A stretch of DNA of 64,000 nucleotides. It comes from Anaerofilum sp. An201 (GTDB taxonomy: Bacteria; Bacillota; Clostridia; Oscillospirales; Ruminococcaceae). The stretch lies in contig NZ_NFJT01000002.1 of the NCBI RefSeq assembly GCF_002160015.1, positions 62,001-126,000 on the forward strand, given 5' to 3'. The number at the start of each line of letters is the position of its first letter. The first letter of the stretch is position 1. The position numbers were made by a program, and so were the translations under genes. The notes under the pieces were generated by a model. It was not told the DNA's origin and did not search any database. It saw nothing but the letters and a program-made list of their open reading frames with translations. Positions 21,866 through 30,417 of this stretch are shown here, piece by piece.

Positions 21866-21902
21866 AGGCGGCCTGCGCTGTGAACATGCGGGGCGTCTCC
21901 GG
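21866..21902 (+). terminator. Degenerate near copy of the SDMH operon terminator hairpin
   Basis: GGCGGCCTGCG-CTGTGAACA-TGCGGGGCGTC forms a stem with one mismatch and some G-U pairs. It has the same loop CTGTGAACA as the perfect hairpin at 22084-22114 but no T-run. The two hairpins flank a dispersed repeat copy. Confidence 0.55.
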
Positions 21903-21932
21903 CTGTTCAGCAGGCGATCGTCTTTGTACGAC

Positions 21933-22085
21933 GGGGCAGCTTCGACCTCATCCGCCCTCTCCGAGGGCCCCTTCCCCAGCCAGGGGAAGGCTTTCGGTTG
22001 GGGCAGCACCGCCGGTTTTTGCCAAAGGCTTCCTCTTGGGGGGAAATCTTTTGCGCTGCGCAAACCATCCCGTTACAAGCTAAGG
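21933..22085 (+). repeat. Dispersed non-coding repeat, copy in locus A
   Basis: Starts GGGCAGCTTCGACCTCATCC, contains the palindrome CCTTCCCCAGCCAGGGGAAGG and ends near GCGCAAACCATCCCGTTACA. The same order of motifs recurs at 32095, 32356, 58205 and 61252. No ribosome site or conserved frame, and copies differ by frame-breaking changes, so I regard it as non-coding. The 353-bp gap 21791-22143 holds only this copy and the hairpins beside it. Confidence 0.8.
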
Positions 22086-22119
22086 CGCCCCGCGCTGTGA
22101 ACACGCGGGGCGCCTTTTT
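22084..22119 (+). terminator. Terminator of the SDMH operon
   Basis: A perfect 11-bp stem GGCGCCCCGCG/CGCGGGGCGCC with loop CTGTGAACA, followed by TTTTTCTG. Confidence 0.88.
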
Positions 22120-22143
22120 CTGTTCCTATGCTTTGTTTTCCGC

Positions 22144-23829
22144 TCAGATATACCGCACTTCGCTCTCCAGCACGGTGTGGCCCTTCTTCACCTGGTAGCG
22201 GATGGCCGGGATCTCGGTGGATTCGCACAGCACGTTGGTGTTGGGGTTGGCTCCCACCATACAGCCCTCGCCTTCGCCGCGCACCTCGCAGCCGCCCTTC
22301 GCACAGCGCACGCGGGCAAAGCCCTGGCCGGCTTCCTGGATGCAGCCTTCGCCGAACTTGGGCACCGCGAAACCGCACTCCCAGGCCTCGCAGTCCACTT
22401 CGCTGTCGATCTCGTGGCGGCGGAGATGGCCTTCGGCGGTGGGGATGACGGTGGTGGTCACCCAGACGCCCGGCAGCGGGTTCCAGCGGCTGACCACGCG
22501 GTCGTTTTCCACCTTGTATTCCTCGCTCCAGCGGCGCACATACACATAGCTGCTGCCCGCCGGCACAAAGGCCAGCATGCTGTCCGGCGCGTTCTCGTTG
22601 ATGGCCAGCTGGCTGTGGGCGCAGGAGAAGCCGAACTTGGTGGAATAGGCAAACTTGGCGTATTTTTCGGCCACATGTCCGTGGCCCAGATGCTCGCAGA
22701 CGCCCGCGGGATAGGCCACCGTGTCGTCGGCATAGCGGCGCACCAGCATGTCCGCGCGCAGGATGGGGCGGGCGGCGGGCATTTCGGGCAGGTCGGCCGG
22801 CTCCAGCTGCCAGAAGGGATGGTCGTCCGGCAGCTCGAGGATCAGCAGGCTCTTCATGCCCCAATAGGGGGAGCCGGGCGCGTTGTACCGCTCGGCCATC
22901 GTGAGGTTGGGATAGGCATAGCCGATGGTCAGCACGCCGTCGCGGTCGGTCATCTTCTGCGCGCCCCACCACTCCAGATGACGGCTCAGCACGCCTTTCA
23001 CCACATCGGCCGGGATGCCGGTGCAGCCCGCCACCATATAGGCGGCCCAGAACGCGCCCTGGCCAAAGCGGTAGGTCAGGCTGCGGCCGTAGGGCAGCGC
23101 CGCGCCGCTCTTGTCGAACCAGTAGAGGAAGTCGTGGGCGAACACCTCGGCGCGCTCCACAAAGCGGGCGCAGCGGTCGGGGTCTTCGTCCTTCATGGCG
23201 ATCGAGTAGAGCAGGCCGTAGTAGTGCATGGCGAAGGAGATGTAGTAGTCCTTCTGGCAGGAGGCGCCGTCCTGGTACCAGCCGTCGCCCAGATAGTAGG
23301 ACTCCACCTTCGCAAGACCGGCGGCCATGTTCTCGGCGTCGTACTTCATGCCGTGCTTTTTCAGCGCGACGTTCACCAGGATCATGAAGAACTGCCAGTT
23401 GCAGTCGGGGATGAAATACTCGTTGATGGCATACAGCCAGTTGGCCAGGTTTTCCTTGTCCTTCTGCGCCAGCGGCTCCCACAGCACCTGGGGCGTGAAG
23501 ATCATGCCGCAGGCGATCGCCGCCATCTCCACAAAGCGCTGGTCGTAGTCGTGGAAGCCGCCCCAGTATTCGGGATGGGCGGGGTCGGACCCGTGGGCCA
23601 GGCCTTCGCGGTAGACACGGGCGAATTCATCGTCCCGGCCGCCGCCCGCCCAATAGGGCACCAGCGCCCACAGCGGGCGGGAAAATCCCTCCATGCCGAT
23701 GGTGCGGCGGTCGTAGGTGGTGCCGGTGTCGCCCACTTCCAGCAGGGCGCAGCCGGGGGTGTAGAGCGGGCGGATGGGGTCCAGCAGGCGGTACATCCAG
23801 TCGATATAATCCTGTTTCGATTTCAGCAT
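22144..23829 (-). CDS. DUF2264-family protein, probable carbohydrate-active enzyme
   Basis: 561 residues, no signal peptide, therefore cytoplasmic. Typical DUF2264 stretches include GMEGFSRPLWALVPYWAGGG, NWQFFMILVNVALKK, GDGWYQDGASCQKDYYISFAMH and FGQGAFWAAYMV, consistent with an alpha/alpha barrel. DUF2264 proteins occur in polysaccharide utilisation loci, often beside GH88/GH105 enzymes, and have been linked with uronic-acid-containing glycans. It is the last gene of the importer-GH88 operon, 15 nt after the GH88 stop, and follows a GGAGAG ribosome site. The reaction is not established from sequence. Confidence 0.87.
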   Translation of the reverse strand: MLKSKQDYIDWMYRLLDPIRPLYTPGCALLEVGDTGTTYDRRTIGMEGFSRPLWALVPYWAGGGRDDEFARVYREGLAHGSDPAHPEYWGGFHDYDQRFVEMAAIACGMIFTPQVLWEPLAQKDKENLANWLYAINEYFIPDCNWQFFMILVNVALKKHGMKYDAENMAAGLAKVESYYLGDGWYQDGASCQKDYYISFAMHYYGLLYSIAMKDEDPDRCARFVERAEVFAHDFLYWFDKSGAALPYGRSLTYRFGQGAFWAAYMVAGCTGIPADVVKGVLSRHLEWWGAQKMTDRDGVLTIGYAYPNLTMAERYNAPGSPYWGMKSLLILELPDDHPFWQLEPADLPEMPAARPILRADMLVRRYADDTVAYPAGVCEHLGHGHVAEKYAKFAYSTKFGFSCAHSQLAINENAPDSMLAFVPAGSSYVYVRRWSEEYKVENDRVVSRWNPLPGVWVTTTVIPTAEGHLRRHEIDSEVDCEAWECGFAVPKFGEGCIQEAGQGFARVRCAKGGCEVRGEGEGCMVGANPNTNVLCESTEIPAIRYQVKKGHTVLESEVRYI

Positions 23830-23844
23830 AGCCGGTCTCTCCTT

Positions 23845-25008
23845 TTACCAGTACAGCTCCCAGTCCTTGACAAAGCGGGTGAGGGCTTCCATGTAGAAAT
23901 AGTCGCCCCAGGACACGCACTCGTCCACACCCTCGGGGGTGCAGGTGTTGTAGGGGCTCTTTTTGCTGTAGGTGCCGTGGCGCACGATGCCGATGCCGTC
24001 GGGGCCTTCCTGCACGGCGTAGTGGTCGGCCAGGCTCTTCAGCATCTGGGCCGCCAGCTTGCGCCAGGCAGCGGCCTCTTCCTCGCCCACATACTTGGCC
24101 GCTTCCAGCAGGCCGCAGGCCACGATGGAGGCGGAGGAGGAATCGCGGGGCTCCTCGGTGCCGCTGGTGAAGGTCATATCCCAGTAGGGGATCAGGTCTT
24201 CGGGCAGGCGCTCGAGGTAGTAGGCCAGCACCCGGCGGAAGGCGTCGAGGTACTCGGGCTTTTTGGTGTAGCGGTAGCTGATGGCTGTGCCGTAGACGCC
24301 CCACGCCTGGCCGCGCGCCCAGCAGGAGTCGTCCTTATAGCCCTGGCAGGTGGCGCCGTGGCTGGGACCGCCGGTGACGGGGTCCATGAAGAAGGTGTGG
24401 TAGGTGGAACCGTCGGCGCGGATGGAATTTTTCAGGCAGGTGGCCACATGGCGGTGCGCGATATTGGCGTATTTCTCGTTGCCGGTGACCTCGGTGGCCC
24501 AGTAGAGCAGGGGCACGTTCAGCAGGCAGTCGATGATATAGCGGTAGTTGTCCTTCGCGCCCAGGGTGCCCCACGCCTGGATGAACTCGCCCTTCTCGTG
24601 GAAGCGGCTGATAAGCTGGTCGGCGGCCAGGATGGCGGCGTCGCGCCCCTTTTCGCTGCCCACCAGCTTCCAGGCGGCCACGCAGGACGGGCTGTACAGG
24701 AAGCCCATGTCGTGGTGGTCCACCTCGATGTGGTTGCGGATGCGGTGGTCGAAGCTGTCCACCAGCGTGAGCGCGGTGTTCTTGAAGCAGTCCTCGCCGG
24801 TGCGCTCCCAGGCCAGCCACACCTCGCCCGGCCAGAAGCCGCAGGTCCACTGGTCGTTCTCGCAGGGGGGATAGATGTCGTTCACGCTGGAGTGGTTCTG
24901 GCAGTTGCTGGTGAACAGCGGCAGGTTCTGCCGCACGATCTTCACCGCCGTGTCCAGCGCCGCGCCTGCTTCGGCCGCGGTGATGGTGGGATTGGGGAAG
25001 GTTTTCAT
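23845..25008 (-). CDS. GH88 unsaturated glucuronyl hydrolase
   Basis: 387 residues with the alpha6/alpha6 barrel marks of GH88: WTCGFWPGEVWLAWERTG, the catalytic-region motif VDHHDMGFLYSPSC, HGATCQGYKDDSCWARGQAW and SWGDYFYMEALTRF. GH88 enzymes hydrate the double bond of unsaturated uronic acids left at oligosaccharide ends by polysaccharide lyases, freeing the next sugar. No signal peptide, so it acts in the cytoplasm on imported oligosaccharides. Start ATG 25008 follows TAAGGAGAG. It is downstream of the CUT1 permeases and upstream of DUF2264. The source polymer (glycosaminoglycan, pectin side chain, other) cannot be told. Confidence 0.9.
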   Translation of the reverse strand: MKTFPNPTITAAEAGAALDTAVKIVRQNLPLFTSNCQNHSSVNDIYPPCENDQWTCGFWPGEVWLAWERTGEDCFKNTALTLVDSFDHRIRNHIEVDHHDMGFLYSPSCVAAWKLVGSEKGRDAAILAADQLISRFHEKGEFIQAWGTLGAKDNYRYIIDCLLNVPLLYWATEVTGNEKYANIAHRHVATCLKNSIRADGSTYHTFFMDPVTGGPSHGATCQGYKDDSCWARGQAWGVYGTAISYRYTKKPEYLDAFRRVLAYYLERLPEDLIPYWDMTFTSGTEEPRDSSSASIVACGLLEAAKYVGEEEAAAWRKLAAQMLKSLADHYAVQEGPDGIGIVRHGTYSKKSPYNTCTPEGVDECVSWGDYFYMEALTRFVKDWELYW

Positions 25009-25108
25009 CGGAAATCTCTCCTTATTTATAATATGGAGCCGGAAATTCCGGCCGGAATGCAGAAAATGCAGGGCACGGGCAAATACGCCCGCACCCTGCA
25101 AGGGAGGA

Positions 25109-25945
25109 TCAGCCCTTCAAACCGGAAGAGGCAACGCCCTGCACGAAGTATTTCTGCAACGCAAGGAATACAATCAGCACCGGGATCAGCGAGACAACGC
25201 TGGCTGCCATGATCAGGTTGTAGTCGCTGGAGTACTGGGTAATGAACATACGCAGGCCCAGCTGGATGGTTTTCAGATCGGTGGAGTTCAGGTAGATCAG
25301 GGGTCCGAGGAAGTCGTTCCAGGTGGTCACGAAGGTGAAGATGACCAGCGTGGAGATGGCCGGCAGGCTGAGCGGCAGCATGACGCGGCGGTAGATGCCG
25401 TACTCGCTGAGGCCGTCGATGCGGGCGGCTTCACACAGCTCGTCGGGGATGCCCTCGTAGAACTGCTTCATCAGGAACACGCCGAAGGCGCTGAACGCCT
25501 GCAGGCAGATGATGGCCAGATGGGTGTTGTTCAGATGGAACTCACGCATCATCATGAACTGGGGAACCATGTAGGCCTGCCAGGGCACCGCGATGGTGCC
25601 GATGTAGCCCAGGAACAGGATGTTGCGGCCCTTGAAGCGCAGCTTGGAGAAGGCGTACGCCGCAAAGCTGGAGGTGAGCACCTGCAGGAAGGTGACGATG
25701 ATGGTCAGCTTGAAGGTGTTCAGAACGAAGGTGGCCATCGGGATCTTGGTCCAGATGGTTTTGTAGTTTTCCCAATGGAAGGTTTCGGGGATCCACTTCA
25801 TCGGAAAGGCGAATACGTCCTTGTTCAGCTTCAGAGAAGCCGACAGCATCCACACAAAGGGAACCAGCATGGTGAATGCCAGCAGGATCAGCAGCGCATA
25901 GATGATCACCTTGCCAACGATGGAGGATTTCTTTGTTGTTACCAT
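25109..25945 (-). CDS. CUT1 sugar ABC permease (MalG/LplC type)
   Basis: 278 residues with six predicted spans. The EAA loop near the C-terminal half reads EAARIDGLSEYGIYRRVMLPLSLPAI, and the C-terminus ends GVASSGLKG as in the MalG group. It forms the inner-membrane channel with the partner encoded at 25961-26902. Start ATG 25945 follows GGAGGAAAAC. No ATPase gene is present in this operon, so a shared MsmX-like ATPase elsewhere is expected. Confidence 0.92.
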   Translation of the reverse strand: MVTTKKSSIVGKVIIYALLILLAFTMLVPFVWMLSASLKLNKDVFAFPMKWIPETFHWENYKTIWTKIPMATFVLNTFKLTIIVTFLQVLTSSFAAYAFSKLRFKGRNILFLGYIGTIAVPWQAYMVPQFMMMREFHLNNTHLAIICLQAFSAFGVFLMKQFYEGIPDELCEAARIDGLSEYGIYRRVMLPLSLPAISTLVIFTFVTTWNDFLGPLIYLNSTDLKTIQLGLRMFITQYSSDYNLIMAASVVSLIPVLIVFLALQKYFVQGVASSGLKG

Positions 25946-25960
25946 AGCGCGTTTTCCTCC

Positions 25961-26902
25961 TTATTTCACATGCTTCTTTTTCGGCTTGTCCTTGTCTTCG
26001 CCCGCTTTGAACTGGATGATGGTGACCGCCAGAACCAGCAGGAACAGAACCATCGACAGCGCGCTGGCATAGCCGTATTCCGGCGTGCCGACAAAGGCCT
26101 CGTTGTAGATCTGGTACACAAGCACCAGCGTGCTGGTGCCGGGACCTCCCTGGGTGATCATGTACACTTCATTATATACCTTGAAGGACTGGATCACAAC
26201 CATGATGGTGACAAAGAAGGTGGTGGGGGCCAGCTGCGGCAGGGTGACATTCCAGAACTGCTGCCACTTGTTGGCGCCGTCCAGACTGGCGGCCTCGTAC
26301 AGCTCGGGGTTGGTGCCCTGCAGGCCGGCCAGGAAGATGACCATATAGTAGCCCATGTTCTTCCACACGCTGAACAGGATAACGGTCAGCATAGCGGTGT
26401 CCTTGCCGGCCGCCCACTTGGGCAGGTTCTCCACGCCCCAGCTGCTCAGCAGCTGGTTCACAGGACCCATGCTGGGGTTGAACAGCATGTTCCACACGGC
26501 GGCAACCGCCACCAGACTGGCAACGTAGGGGAAGAAGGAAACAGTGCGGAAGAAGTTGCGGCCTTTGATCTTCTGGTTCAGAAGAATGGCCAGCGCCAGG
26601 GCGCAGATGATGGTGGCCGGCACGGTGCCGATCACGTAGACAATGGTGTGCCAGAAGGCAGCCTTGAAGTTGGGGTCGCCAAACATGCGGGTGAAGTTGG
26701 CCAGGCCCACGAACTTTGCGGCATTGACGCCGTCCCATTCCATGAAAGCCAGCACGAATGCCGCGACGACCGGAACCAGTGTGAATACGCAGAAGCCGAT
26801 GAAGTTGGGGGCGATGAAACTATAGGCAATGAGGTTTTCGCGCAGCTCCTTGCTCATGCCTTTTCGCCGCGGCGCGGTGGCCGCTGCTTGTTTTGCCGCC
26901 AT
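25961..26902 (-). CDS. CUT1 sugar ABC permease (MalF/LplB type)
   Basis: 313 residues with six spans and a basic N-terminal extension (KQAAATAPRRKGMSKELREN). The EAA motif YEAASLDGANKWQQFWNVTLPQL contacts the ATPase. It pairs with the permease encoded 15 nt downstream. The ATG at 26902 follows GGAGGA. A very GC-rich hairpin at 26946-26973 separates it from the binding-protein gene, a common device to keep binding-protein mRNA more abundant. Confidence 0.92.
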   Translation of the reverse strand: MAAKQAAATAPRRKGMSKELRENLIAYSFIAPNFIGFCVFTLVPVVAAFVLAFMEWDGVNAAKFVGLANFTRMFGDPNFKAAFWHTIVYVIGTVPATIICALALAILLNQKIKGRNFFRTVSFFPYVASLVAVAAVWNMLFNPSMGPVNQLLSSWGVENLPKWAAGKDTAMLTVILFSVWKNMGYYMVIFLAGLQGTNPELYEAASLDGANKWQQFWNVTLPQLAPTTFFVTIMVVIQSFKVYNEVYMITQGGPGTSTLVLVYQIYNEAFVGTPEYGYASALSMVLFLLVLAVTIIQFKAGEDKDKPKKKHVK

Positions 26903-26945
26903 TGATAGTCCTCCTTTCAGGATGTGCGATGGACCCGAAAAGAAA

Positions 26946-26973
26946 GCGGGGCGGGCGCGCCCGCCCGCCCCGC
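26946..26973 (-). other. GC-only intercistronic hairpin after binding-protein gene
   Basis: A perfect 12-bp stem GCGGGGCGGGCG/CGCCCGCCCCGC with a 4-nt loop and no T-run. It probably stabilises the upstream binding-protein transcript or causes partial termination, giving more binding protein than permease. Confidence 0.7.
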
Positions 26974-27003
26974 TCTTATGGGTCAGAGTCGATCACGGAA
27001 GGA

Positions 27004-28308
27004 TCAGCCAAGCAGAGCCTGGACGCCTTCGTTCATAGCCTGGATGCCCTCGTCGATGGTGCAGTTCTCGGTCATGATGTTGTCATGAGCCTGGTTCAGC
27101 ACGGTCTCGATGTCGGCGCTCTTCTCATGCATGGGCATCTCGAGGTAGGTCTTCACAGTGTACAGAGCCTCTTTGGAGTTCTCGTCCTGGGGGAAGCCGT
27201 CCATGGAAGCGATGGTGTTGACAACCTCGTCGTTCATGATAGCGGGGAAGCTGCCGGTGCTGGCCATGACCTTGGCGCCCTCTTCGCCGCAGACGAAGTT
27301 CACGAAGTCGGCAGCAGCCTCTTTGTTGGAGGACTTGGAGTTGATGCCCAGGCTGGTGATGGTGCCCAGGGTGGTGCCGGCCTCAACGCCTTCCGGATGC
27401 GGATACTTCACGATGCCCCAGTTGGTGGCCTGGCTCTCGCCGCTCTTCACCATCTCGATCTGGGTGGCGATGAACCAGCTGCCCATGTTCTCCATGGCAA
27501 CCTGGTTGTTGTAGAACACGCCGGAGTAGTGGATGTTGGAGGTCTTCAGGGTGGCGTAGTCCTGGCAGATGCCGTCGTTCTGCTCGGCCAGGATCAGCTC
27601 ATAGTAGGGCTTCAGGAAGTCGTAGTTGCCGTCCACGATGGTGTGCTCGCCATCCAGGATACCGAACAGCTGCACAGCGCTGCGCCAGGTGTGATAGTGG
27701 CAGCCGTACACCTTGTCGGCGCCTTCACCGCTGGTCACCTGACGGGCCAGAGCGTCGTACTCCTCGAGGGTCATGTCGTTGGTGGGGTAGGCAACGCCGG
27801 CCTTGTCGAACAGGTCTTTGTTGTAGAACACAACCCAGAAGTCCTGACGGAAGGGCAGAGCGTAGTAGGTATCGTCCACGGTGATCTGCTCCACCAGGCC
27901 GCCGTACAGGCTGGTATCGGTGGTGTTCCAGTCATTCAGAGGCTCCAGCATACCCAGGTTTACCAGGTTGGAGTAGCCGGGGATGTCCTTCACGGTGATG
28001 ATGTCCAGATCATCGGCACCGCCGGACAGCTGGGTGGCCAGCACGGTCTGGTAGTCGGTGCTGCCCAGGTCGACCATCTCAATGTTCACATTGGGATGCT
28101 CGGCGGTGTAGGCGTCGATCAGGGGCTGATAGTAGGCGGTGGCGTCGATGTCCCACAGAGCCCATTTCAGGTTGATTTCCTCCTCGGTGCTGCCGTTGGA
28201 AGCAGAGCCGGCGGTGGAAGCAGGGGTGGAGCTGGAGCTGGAACCGCAGCCAACCAGCATCGTGGCGGCCAGGGTGCAGGCCATCAAACCGCTTGCGATC
28301 TTTTTCAT
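27004..28308 (-). CDS. Sugar ABC transporter substrate-binding lipoprotein (family 1)
   Basis: 434 residues. The signal peptide ends in the lipobox LVGC, followed by a Ser-rich linker. The mature protein has family 1 solute-binding features (LKWALWDIDATAYYQPLIDAYTAEHPN, YYALPFRQDFWVVFYNKDLFDKAGV, GSWFIATQIEMV). It captures the glycan fragment for the two CUT1 permeases. Start ATG 28308 follows AGGGAGG. First gene of the operon, divergent from the YesM/YesN pair, which is the likely regulator. Confidence 0.93.
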   Translation of the reverse strand: MKKIASGLMACTLAATMLVGCGSSSSSTPASTAGSASNGSTEEEINLKWALWDIDATAYYQPLIDAYTAEHPNVNIEMVDLGSTDYQTVLATQLSGGADDLDIITVKDIPGYSNLVNLGMLEPLNDWNTTDTSLYGGLVEQITVDDTYYALPFRQDFWVVFYNKDLFDKAGVAYPTNDMTLEEYDALARQVTSGEGADKVYGCHYHTWRSAVQLFGILDGEHTIVDGNYDFLKPYYELILAEQNDGICQDYATLKTSNIHYSGVFYNNQVAMENMGSWFIATQIEMVKSGESQATNWGIVKYPHPEGVEAGTTLGTITSLGINSKSSNKEAAADFVNFVCGEEGAKVMASTGSFPAIMNDEVVNTIASMDGFPQDENSKEALYTVKTYLEMPMHEKSADIETVLNQAHDNIMTENCTIDEGIQAMNEGVQALLG

Positions 28309-28377
28309 GGTGTTTTTTCCTCCCTTGTATTTTGGGCCCGGACCCGCCCTCGGGGCCGTTCCCTTTCATCGTGTTTT

Positions 28378-28406
28378 ATTGTACCTGTTTTGCACAATTG
28401 TTTGAA
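28378..28406 (-). promoter_or_regulatory. Promoter of the sugar importer operon
   Basis: TTCAAA (28406-28401), 17 bp, TACAAT (28383-28378) on the minus strand, about 70 bp before ATG 28308. The -35 is weak, as expected for an activator-dependent promoter controlled by the divergent AraC-type regulator. The 309-bp gap 28309-28617 holds this and the opposing promoter. Confidence 0.65.
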
Positions 28407-28540
28407 TGCAAATATTCTGGCGTTTGTTGCACTTTTTCTTTCTGCGCGTACAAACCGGCGGAAAAACATATACTTTTTTTGGAATACCTGCACTTTTTAT
28501 CTCTGCGAAGTGCTTTTTTATAGAAATTCGCCCCGATTTA

Positions 28541-28570
28541 TTGCAAAATAAAGTCCTTTTCTTGTAAAAT
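28541..28570 (+). promoter_or_regulatory. Promoter of the YesM/YesN pair
   Basis: TTGCAA (28541-28546), 18 bp, TAAAAT (28565-28570), about 48 bp before ATG 28618. Confidence 0.6.
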
Positions 28571-28617
28571 ATAAGAAAAACGTCTGCTGTAGTCAGGCGC
28601 TGGAGAGGGCCTGCAAG

Positions 28618-30417
28618 ATGAAAAAACCCGTTCGTAGCATCCAGTTCCGCATCAGTTTGGTGACCGTTTTCTTCACGCTCACGCTGACCATCGCATTTGT
28701 GTGTTTGAGCTTCTATTTCTTTCGCGGGTACGCGCGCTCGAGCGTGCTGCGCGCGTCTGAATTCAATATGCAGCTGGTGGCAAACCTTGTGCAGCAGGAT
28801 CTTGTGGAGCTGAACAGCATCAGCAACCAGCTGGCGCTCAACACCCGCATCATGAACTGTCTGGAAGGCAACGCCTCCAAGCGCGAACTGCTGGACTGCC
28901 ACGACATCATGACCGATCTGTGCAACAGCAGCTCTTCCTATATCTATTTGCAGCGCCTGCTGGTGACCAACCAGGAGGACGTATTTCTGCAGGTGGCAAG
29001 CTCCTCGGCCAACTCCACGCCGGTGAATGTATACAATTATACAGAGCTGCCCGGCACCGGCATCACCGGAGAGAGCGTGTGGCAGGAGATCGTGGCCGAT
29101 CCGCTGGCGCGGCCCCAGACCACCGACAACCTGCTGATCGTGCGGCCGGTGTACCGCTTCCGCACCAACGAGCAGGTGGGCACCATCTACCTCACCGCCT
29201 CCTCTTCCCTCATCACCAAGCGGCTGAGCAGCTATCCGTCCACGCTGGGCGGCAGCATGTATCTGCAGTCTCCGGTGGGGTGCTGGATGATTGGCAGCGA
29301 TGCACTGGAACCCGCCGCGCTGGACTACACCGTGCATCACACCGACAGCACCACCGCCCGCGCCGCCAACACCCTGATTCAGGACGTGACCCTGCAAAAC
29401 GGCGACCGCTACACGATGGTCTCCTGCCCCATCGGCACCACCGGCCTGCGGCTGACTCACATGCTGCCCAATCACCTGCTGTTTGCCGGCAGTTCGCTGC
29501 TGCCGTCGATGATCTCGATCCTGGTGCCGGGCGTAATTGTGCTGGGCATCTGTCTCTACCTTTACCTGAACCGCTTCTTCATGCGCCGGGTGATCCGGCT
29601 GCGGCGGCGGATCGCACAGGTGGCGGACGGCAATTTCTCCACCGACCCGTCCATCGAATGGGAGGACGAGCTGGGCGACATCGGGCGCGGCGTGAACCAC
29701 ATGTCGCGGGACATCGCCAGCCTGCTGGAAAAACGCCTGGCCGACGAAAAGGAACGCCAGCACCTGGAATATCAGATGCTGCAAAACCAGGTGAACCCCC
29801 ACTTCATCTACAACACGCTGAACTCCATCCGCTGGATGGCCACCCTGCAGGGCGCCACCGGCATCGCCGAAATGACCACTGCCTTTGCGCATCTGCTGAA
29901 AAGCGTGTCGAAGGGGAGCCGCCCGCTCATCACCCTGCGGGAGGAGCTGGCGCTGCTGAACGACTATTGCACCATCCAGCAATACCGCTACGGCGGCGCC
30001 ATCACCATCGAGATCGCCAGCATCTCGGACGAGAGCCTGTGCGAATGCCTGATCCCCAGCTTTTCGCTGCAGCCGCTGGCCGAAAACGCCATCTTCCACG
30101 GCATCGAGCCGAAGGGCGGCGCCGGCAGTGTGTGGCTGGACATCGACCAGGCCGAAAACGGTGACCTCATCATCGCCATGCAGGACGACGGCGTGGGCAT
30201 GAGCGCCGAGGCCATCGAGAATGTGTTCCGGGAAAAGCAGCCGGACACCCCTCAGCAAAAATACCGCCAGATCGGCGTTTTGAATGTGCACCGCCGGATC
30301 CAGTATGCCTTCGGGCCGCAGTACGGCCTGACCATTCGCAGTGAGCTTGGCAAATATACGCGCGTTGAGCTGCGTATCCCCCGTCGGTATGCAGCGATGC
30401 AGGAAGGAGAACCCTGA
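28618..30417 (+). CDS. YesM-type sensor histidine kinase
   Basis: 599 residues: membrane span about 12-35, a large extracellular sensor region, a second span about 300-320, a HAMP domain, then the LytS/YesM His-kinase domain with phosphoacceptor His395 in NQVNPHFIYNTLNSIRWM and the HATPase motifs PLAENAIFHGIEP and DDGVGMS. It presumably senses extracellular carbohydrate and phosphorylates the AraC-type regulator whose gene begins at the next base after the stop. Divergent from the sugar importer operon. Confidence 0.93.
   Translation: MKKPVRSIQFRISLVTVFFTLTLTIAFVCLSFYFFRGYARSSVLRASEFNMQLVANLVQQDLVELNSISNQLALNTRIMNCLEGNASKRELLDCHDIMTDLCNSSSSYIYLQRLLVTNQEDVFLQVASSSANSTPVNVYNYTELPGTGITGESVWQEIVADPLARPQTTDNLLIVRPVYRFRTNEQVGTIYLTASSSLITKRLSSYPSTLGGSMYLQSPVGCWMIGSDALEPAALDYTVHHTDSTTARAANTLIQDVTLQNGDRYTMVSCPIGTTGLRLTHMLPNHLLFAGSSLLPSMISILVPGVIVLGICLYLYLNRFFMRRVIRLRRRIAQVADGNFSTDPSIEWEDELGDIGRGVNHMSRDIASLLEKRLADEKERQHLEYQMLQNQVNPHFIYNTLNSIRWMATLQGATGIAEMTTAFAHLLKSVSKGSRPLITLREELALLNDYCTIQQYRYGGAITIEIASISDESLCECLIPSFSLQPLAENAIFHGIEPKGGAGSVWLDIDQAENGDLIIAMQDDGVGMSAEAIENVFREKQPDTPQQKYRQIGVLNVHRRIQYAFGPQYGLTIRSELGKYTRVELRIPRRYAAMQEGEP

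Noticed and set aside
22177-26905. Long plus-strand frames (1011 and 676 codons) opposite the GH88/DUF2264/permease genes
   Set aside because: Composition is His/Gly/Ala/Val-rich as in antisense frames; the minus-strand products are clear enzymes and permeases.
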